64,000 nt of DNA from Chiua virens (Eukaryota; Basidiomycota; Agaricomycetes; Boletales; Boletaceae). The translations under genes and the position numbers were made by a program. The stretch lies in assembly GCA_019787685.1 (NCBI GenBank), contig JAHNUO010000006.1:1240001-1304000 (forward strand). The letters run 5' to 3'. Under the pieces are notes generated by a model, which was not told where the DNA came from, made no database searches, and saw nothing but the letters and a program-made list of their open reading frames with translations. This document shows, one piece after another, positions 58,346 to 64,000 of the stretch. The first letter of the stretch is position 1, and each line of letters begins with the position of its first letter.

Positions 58346-59619
58346 ATGGCGAACGTCGTCTATCCACCAGTTAACTTTCTTCACGAACCAACTCACCTAT
58401 CCACTTCTTGCTTTGGGTTTGGGTTTGGACTCCCAGGGAACTTGCCCGCAGGAACTGGCAAGCAACCCATCTACGCTCCTGGTCACACACAACCATCTGC
58501 CTTCCAGCAGCTCACCTCACATATCAATCTACCACCTGCCACTCACCGTGTGCAGAAACGTCGCCATGAGTCGGAAGATGATACCGAATCTAGTCGTTAT
58601 GCCGGGAGGGACGTTGCAATGGACCGAAGTCCCACCCCAGAGCGCCCTAAGAGAGCCGCTCCAAAGCGCGCCAAGATAACCCCGCAAGATGACGAATCCA
58701 AGGACCAACAAACTTTAAGATCAGGTAAAAACTCGGATGCAGATAGCGACGTTGACGTCGGTGTCTTATTGGGTACTTAATGTTCTATTTCACTGACATT
58801 CACTCTGACGAGTTGTTGATAGCGAGCCTTCCGCCGCAAGCTCTTCTGCCTCTTCTAAATTCTGTGATTAGCTCACAACCCTCACTTAAATCACTCATAT
58901 TACCCCTGATACCCCGACCAACTTTGGACACAGCTGTTCAAGCATTAGAGCAATCCGCAAGGAAACTGCGAGATGCTTATCCCTATTCGAATACATCCGC
59001 ATTCTCTTCAATTTCTTCCACGACTTCGCTTGGCTTTGGCTTTGGGAGTAACTCCCAGCGATCTGGTTTTGGGTCGACTATGGACGATGACCAAAGGAAT
59101 AATGGAATGCGGGAATCCTACATTCTCTCTCGACTCCGACCTCATATCCATGAATTTGTGTCTGCATGCATGTCCTATGTGCCCTATTTTTCTTACGTGT
59201 CTTGCACGGAGACGCTCTCGCGAGCGGGATCTGATTCGTGGCCGCGTGGACATCCTGCCTCGCTGCAAGCGCAGCATAAAGACAAGTCACACCCCTCGGA
59301 AACTTTCATATTTCTCTCGGCCCTCACGACACACATCACCTGTCAGCCCCCACTTACGCAGGCGTCGCTCGCACCGCTTCTGCTCCCCCGGCTGTCGAAG
59401 GAATGGGTGGCATGGGTGGATCGAATAGACCAAATTGTCAACCAAGAAGGGGGCATGTTCGGTGGTGAGACGGTGAGGAGCTGGGAGAAGGCACTGGATG
59501 AATTCGCAGAGACAAGAGGGCCAGAGGGATGGGGTGTGATGAGGGAAGTGAGAGATCGATGGGTTGCCAAGGTCGGATGGCTTGTGGGACGGAATGTAGT
59601 ACACCCGATGGAGGACTAG
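58346..59619 (+). CDS. STS1: STS1/Cut8-like tethering factor for the nuclear proteasome
   Basis: Anchors the 26S proteasome in the nucleus, working with importin alpha in yeast. Exons 58346-58772 and 58823-59619 give 407 residues. The N-terminus carries a basic nuclear signal (RPKRAAPKRAKI) after a Pro/Gly-rich stretch. The Cut8 core is ASLPPQALLPLLNSVISSQP, then LILPLIPRPTLDTAVQALEQ, then the conserved AYPY and, after a Ser/Gly-rich insert, SYILSRLRPHIHEFVSACMS. The C-terminal helical part is ALTTHITCQPPL, RLSKEWVAWVDRIDQIVN and WGVMREVRDRWVAKVGWLVG. The 50-nt intron splits the acidic linker just before the core. Confidence 0.88.
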
Positions 59620-59729
59620 TTACTTGTGATGGCTATGGGTTGTATGTACAGTACTTATATATATAACAAGTTCACTAATGAATGTGGCGATGCAGTAACT
59701 AACAAAATTCTCGAGTGCGATACTCATGC

Positions 59730-61388
59730 ATGCCTCATCATGCCTCCCATATCTCTTTCATCCTCCAGGCAGCCGCTGCTCGAGTCTGGTCTCGCCGTGC
59801 TCATTCCCTCGCCATCATTCGTAACCAACACCAACACCCCCACAATTCATCCGCCGCTTTCGCTGTTCCCGAAACCCACGTCAACCCGCCCACCCCCGTC
59901 GCGGTCGAAATTGCTGAGAATCCCGCTGAGAATTTAAACAAGGCTCGAATATCCGCACCAGTCGGTGCCCGCCCCATCAAATTACAAGCGCTCTCAGAAC
60001 ATGACTTTGGTCGGCGAGATCCAGGTCGCGTCATGGACGTCATCTACTCAGACCCACCCGAAGATACATCTCTAATCCTCCTACCTACCGAACCGTCCTC
60101 AGCCTTCACCATGCCACCTCCCACCTCCCCCCAGTCTCTATACCGGAATCTTCTCCTTATGACGTGCAATCCACCGTTTTCCCTTCGTGAGGTCGTCGGC
60201 TATTATTTTGACTGGCCCAAAGCCTTGCACTCCACCAAGTCCTTCAATCTTCTTATCAGTCTTTCTCTCCAGAGGGCCTCCTTCGGAACAATCCCCCCCC
60301 TGTTTACTGCCATGCGAGCAGAGTCCATCCCGGAAAACATGGAGACGTGGAAATTGCATGTTCGGTGGTTCGTTAGGACCGGCAGGTGGAATGACGCTTG
60401 GAAGCGTGTCTTGGAAATCACGGGCCAATCGAACGCGTCCGCGAAATTTCCCATCAAGCCCATCCCTCTTCCTTTGTGGCTTGAGCTTTTTGGCTCGCAG
60501 AAGCGGGGTGCCCTACGACATTGGGTTATTACGGACCAGAAACGCAACCCGAACGTTGGTTTGGCGACTCGCCCGAGTCTTACCTCAAGGGCCTGCACGG
60601 GCAGCCCGGATACTGTCTGCTTGGACGCAGGAAATTCCATAGCTCCTCGAAGACGACTTCTGCCCTGTCCATCTCGGGAGCTCCAAGGATCGCAATACCG
60701 AGCGCTGATCCGTATCTCACCCCTGCTTACTTGTTCCGACCAGGTTCAAATCCTACCCAGAACCATATTTATCATTACGCAGGCCATGCACCAGGTAGGG
60801 CAGAGAAACCTAGCACTCTCTACTGCCCTATCTTACCTGCGGTCCCTTCCTCCTCAACTCAGACGGTGCGATCGGCGCGGAGTTGTCAACCTCATTAACC
60901 TGCATCTTTCCTTGGTCGCTCGGCACAAGAAACCAGGTCTAAAACACCACTTTACACAGCGACGTATCCTGTGGAAATTTCTGGACGCCCGTCCAGATCT
61001 GACTCCCTCGTCCACCACCCTATTTCTACTCCTCGGACCCTTGCGTGGCTGCCGTCGCAGCGGTACCCTTGCCATACAGTGTTTACATCTCTTCCAGAAG
61101 AGGTGGGGTCCACGGGTCCAGTCCAGGGTGGTCCGACGACGTGTCGCAAGTCTTGCGCTCAAGGAAGGGCGCCTCGACATTGTTGAGGCCATGATGAGGT
61201 TAGAGTGGCGTCGTCGAGCTTTCGAGGATGCCTTTCCTTGGAGTGCTTATCCGTCACGTCCATTAAGACGAAGACCTTGGTGGATATTGTCCACTCGACG
61301 AGTTGAGAACCAGAGATGGCGTTTATTGGAGGAGAAATATCGACGGTTGAAGTCGAATGTGGACGTCGGGTCGCAATTGCAGTACTAG
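59730..61388 (+). CDS. Hypothetical protein, probably mitochondrial, alpha-helical (PPR-like character)
   Basis: Single exon of 552 codons from the ATG at 59730. The N-terminus (MPHHASHISFILQAAAARVW, then SRRAHSLA) is basic and lacks acids, like a mitochondrial presequence. The body is helical and Arg-rich, with repeat-like helices such as SLQRASFGTIPPLFTAMRAE, ETWKLHVRWFVRTGRWNDAW and RRVASLALKEGRLDIVEAMM. These resemble degenerate pentatricopeptide repeats seen in fungal mitochondrial RNA factors, but I cannot name a family. A second frame at 60521-60898 is also open over the middle, where composition changes, so a small frame error there cannot be excluded. Confidence 0.65.
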   Translation: MPHHASHISFILQAAAARVWSRRAHSLAIIRNQHQHPHNSSAAFAVPETHVNPPTPVAVEIAENPAENLNKARISAPVGARPIKLQALSEHDFGRRDPGRVMDVIYSDPPEDTSLILLPTEPSSAFTMPPPTSPQSLYRNLLLMTCNPPFSLREVVGYYFDWPKALHSTKSFNLLISLSLQRASFGTIPPLFTAMRAESIPENMETWKLHVRWFVRTGRWNDAWKRVLEITGQSNASAKFPIKPIPLPLWLELFGSQKRGALRHWVITDQKRNPNVGLATRPSLTSRACTGSPDTVCLDAGNSIAPRRRLLPCPSRELQGSQYRALIRISPLLTCSDQVQILPRTIFIITQAMHQVGQRNLALSTALSYLRSLPPQLRRCDRRGVVNLINLHLSLVARHKKPGLKHHFTQRRILWKFLDARPDLTPSSTTLFLLLGPLRGCRRSGTLAIQCLHLFQKRWGPRVQSRVVRRRVASLALKEGRLDIVEAMMRLEWRRRAFEDAFPWSAYPSRPLRRRPWWILSTRRVENQRWRLLEEKYRRLKSNVDVGSQLQY

Positions 61389-61606
61389 TAGTCTGTAGCT
61401 TTATCTCGGTAACTAGTCTATTCGGCGGAGGCGCCTTACCGGTGAATATTCCGAGTTTGCGTGCTACACTCCCAAACGAAATCCTCACGAATGTTCACAT
61501 TAACCGGTAGTAAGAAACTATAACTCCACCACAAAATTGTTCAGAACATAGCGGACAGGAGAAAAGCAGGAACAAGAAAGCGGGAAGAATTCCATAGGAA
61601 TGAAAA

Positions 61607-62917
61607 TCACAGATAACACCTTGAGAAGGTAGATGGGGGAAGACAGGACGGCCAGTTACCCGTTGAAATTGCCACTTCCCACTCCGCTGCGACCGTACGG
61701 TACAAATCAAGCGCTGCTCGCGCATTTTCAACCTAATGTAAAGCTATTGAGTGATCTCGCGACTAAGGCACAGCGCAGTGCGAAAATCCTAGGTAGATGA
61801 ATTTACAAACGGACGTACGGGATGTATGTGACCATCTTGACAGCGACGACACATGAGATGCCACATAAGCGTTTGCAGCCCAATCACTTGGTTGGGAGAG
61901 CGTAGCGCGTTTCTAAAGGGTTGATACAACGCGACATCGCGTGTAGCAACGGCGGGATGTGGGATACCCAATACTACCCCCGACAGTCATGTAATACATT
62001 AGCTTGGTGGCCGAACAACAAAACAACGTGCACATACCCGAAAGATCATGCCATAGGCTGTGTCCGACTATTACTTTACCTTTGATAAGGTCCGCGACGT
62101 GCTGCTGGACCCGATCAAACGATGGGGCATCGGCTACGTCAGCAAATACTGGACATCAAAGTCAGCAATATAGGTCAGCATGCTGTGACTTACCAGCTAG
62201 TAGATGGCAGGACTCTATTCCGGTCGTAGTGGTCCGGTAATCGCTGACCTGCATCGTTGGGGCGACAAAGGTATCTACTATTACATTGCCCCTATAGTCG
62301 ACAATCGACACACGACTTGAAATTGGGTCGGTGAGATAATGGCACAGGAGACGGAAGGGCACAGACACATACGCGAGCATCGCGGTTGTCCCGCCTGGTC
62401 CCACACCTACGTTGCTGCAGGAGAGCGCGAGGATTTGATCATTACTAGGGATAGGATACTTGGCCTCCATCTCGAAAAATTAACAGCTGGCGCCGACTTA
62501 CTTTGCGTACCGGGTAGATATATGTGGAGGGGGGATACACTCCGCACGATTCTGACAGCGAGTATACCCCAAAGGCTTTGTCCGCTCTGAGATAGATGAA
62601 GCCCGATAAGCTTCAATGATCCTTCGTTCTAAATCTCGAGGAAAATTTGGTCTAGATCAGTGGAGACGCCCGTTTGGGTGGTAGAGTCCACACGTAAGGA
62701 ATGCACGATACGATCGGTTCTGTGACAGCCCGACTCGAACTTGGACAGGGAATGAGAAGGGTCGAAGCAAGGGAGAATGCCCCAACGTGATGGCCGCCAA
62801 TCCATCACTATACACAAGTGATGTCAGCAGTGTCCCTGAGCTTCAAACTTCGACTTTCAGACCGGCGGGAGAAGCGAGATGGACTTACATGACACCAGAG
62901 ATCTGGCTCGGGCTTGT
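61607..62917 (-). CDS. REX4/ISG20-like exonuclease-fold protein with degenerate active site (start not resolved)
   Basis: Minus-strand exons (plus coordinates) 62889-62917, 62694-62807, 62511-62651, 62373-62444, 62194-62315, 62038-62148, 61819-61973 and 61607-61732 add to exactly 290 codons with every phase correct. Reading order: NFPRDLERRIIEAYRASSIS, then the Exo I region ILALSCSNVGVGPGGTTAML, then RVSIVDYRGNVIVDTFVAPT, DYRTTTTGIE, KGKVIVGHSLWHDLS (Exo II), HPAVATRDVALYQPF, GLQTLMWHLMCRR and HIHPVENARAALDLYR (Exo III). REX4-type nucleases have LDCEMVG and H-x-x-VEDA, so the first Asp, the Glu and the last Asp of DEDDh are Ser, Ser and Asn here. The 5' exon(s) with the ATG were not found with certainty. 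Confidence 0.8.
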
Positions 62918-64000
62918 CTAAGCGCGCCGACCTTTGCCACTTTCACCAGCAGGTCGAGCAGTTGAATGCTTCCATAATAGTCTTCCAAGGGGTGGCTGCC
63001 TCGCGCTCGGACGACTTCCGATATCTCTAAACTTTTTGATGCGCTGAGTCACTCCCCAACAGGGCTAAGAGGTTATCAGAGTTTGTCCATTCCGAGCTTG
63101 GAGAGAACAAGGGGACAACACTTCCGGAAACCCGGCCCATAGCCGTAGTCAGGGTAGCTGGGTTGGAGCAATATTTGAAAGAACAAGAAATACCAAGTAT
63201 CTGTAGACGAGTCCATCAGCGTAACCATCACGACGGCAATGCTTCGAAATAAAATAAATTTTGGTGATACAAAAAGTTGGTGGAAGTCGAAGTCAGTTTT
63301 CGCAAGCGCCTTGCAAGATACTCGGAACTTGCCGGCGTCTACTCGTATACTGGTGGCATGGAACCGAGGAGTTCTCTTCAGCTACTCGTGGCCCTGCCTT
63401 CCTTACAAGATCAACACCTGTCGCAGTTGCACCGCCAGCGGTATCATCTGACCTACGTTTTTTGTTCATTCTTGACGGCGTCTCGATAACGGTCCTCTTG
63501 GTCATAACTGAATCTGTCCATTGCACGTTGTTTATCTCCAGAATATGGACATGTGCCTTCCAGGTAATCGAGTGGGTTCTAGCATGGCTACTGGCTGTCA
63601 AAGGATGCTGGCGTTCTACGACCGGAAATGTTCCTCAGGGTTGCCTAAATTACTGCTCACCAGATCTTTGTGTTCGGCTCTCTTCAACGCGGTAATCCCC
63701 TTGCATGTATGTAAGTAACGAAAAATATCCAAAATATCGCATTTTGCATCCCTGCTCACCACACTCTGGGTGCACAATTTCAGTTGTGACTCATTGGATA
63801 GAAGGTTGACTAGTGACTGACCGTTGATCCGGAGGGCTCGGAAAAAGACCACAGGATTGCACGTAAGTGCGCGGCTTTGATTTAAATAGACGTCAGCGCT
63901 TCTCTGAACAGCTCGTTTAGACGAGGCATAAGATCGTACAACTTACGGCCACTCCAACGGCAAGCCCTAGGCTAATTTGAATCTGTACCCCCATATCTCG
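62918..64000. other. Unresolved right edge: probable exons on the minus strand
   Basis: About 1.1 kb without a gene model I can defend. Minus-strand pieces look coding (63085-63170, residues PSYPDYGYGPGFRKCCPLVL; 63420-63530, residues MTKRTVIETPSRMNKKRR; 63955-63999, residues QISLGLAVGVA before a GTAAGT). They may be the 5' exons of the REX4-like gene, a second gene running off the window, or decayed sequence. Confidence 0.3.

Noticed and set aside
62395..62430. Reading the altered Exo I motif as a splice artefact (CTGCAG looks like an acceptor)
   Set aside because: Using that acceptor puts the following VGVGPGG block out of frame with every upstream donor tried.
62162..62478. ATG at about 62478 as the start of the REX4-like protein (MEAKYPIPS...)
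   Set aside because: The upstream block NFPRDLERR...PPPHISTR joins in phase to NDQILALS through intron 62445-62510, so this ATG lies in an intron.
1..64000. Bacterial-style operons, CRISPR arrays, insertion sequences, tRNA genes
   Set aside because: I looked for inverted-repeat-bounded transposase frames, regular spaced repeats and cloverleaf signatures by eye and found none; the gene structure is clearly eukaryotic.

Overview
The window is nuclear DNA of a filamentous basidiomycete, most likely an Agaricomycete. The evidence is dense genes on both strands, almost every one cut by many introns of about 45-60 nt with GT/AG ends, short intergenic gaps, and pyrimidine-rich leaders. The genes themselves are typical of this group: a CSL-type transcription factor, a CAS1-like O-acetyltransferase, a BCK1-type MAPKKK and an STS1/Cut8 proteasome tether. 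I see no bacterial operon, plasmid, prophage, CRISPR array, transposon or tRNA gene. Splice models below were built by hand, using reading-frame phase and conserved protein motifs recalled from memory. No search was run.

Layout. 1-12.1 kb (+): the 3' end of a sugar transporter, a mitochondrial-type DEAD-box helicase, a DUF4203-like membrane protein, a CSL/RBP-J transcription factor and pyruvate kinase. 12.3-17.4 kb (+): a tandem pair of Golgi-type DXD glycosyltransferases. 17.8-20.6 kb: ribulose-phosphate 3-epimerase (-), a small secreted or GPI-like protein (+) and cytochrome c oxidase subunit VIa (-). 20.7-27.6 kb (+): proteasome subunit RPN2, importin alpha, LSM5 and mitoribosomal bS16m. 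27.8-38.5 kb (-): an acyl-CoA-binding/ankyrin protein, succinyl-CoA ligase alpha, an Mtr10/transportin-3 importin, a septin, a small hypothetical protein, a nitrilase and mitoribosomal mS35. 38.6-39.3 kb (+): a CZIB/DUF866 zinc protein. 39.7-46.6 kb (-): BCK1-like MAPKKK, GID8 and RRP15. 47.0-61.4 kb (+): an ankyrin/DIL protein, a dienelactone hydrolase/SnoaL-like protein, a rhomboid protease, a CAS1-like O-acetyltransferase, STS1/Cut8 and a probable mitochondrial protein. 61.6-62.9 kb (-): a REX4-like exonuclease-fold protein. The last kilobase is unresolved.

Most genes are housekeeping, and no single pathway ties them together. Several act in related processes: nuclear import (importin alpha, Mtr10), proteasome and ubiquitin control (RPN2, STS1, GID8), the mitochondrion (bS16m, mS35, COX6A, LSC1, DEAD-box helicase) and RNA processing (LSM5, RRP15, two snoRNAs).

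The most interesting signals are not classical ORFs. (1) A C/D-box snoRNA lies inside a long GID8 intron, with a guide complementary to the 18S AATACATGC region (U45-like). (2) A second C/D snoRNA, in an apparently non-coding spliced locus at 57.8-58.2 kb, has a guide complementary to 18S ATTAGCATGGAA (snR53-like). (3) The REX4-like protein has lost three catalytic acidic residues. (4) There are exons of 9 and 6 nt and several GC-AG introns. (5) Single-base frame breaks occur in otherwise well-conserved genes.
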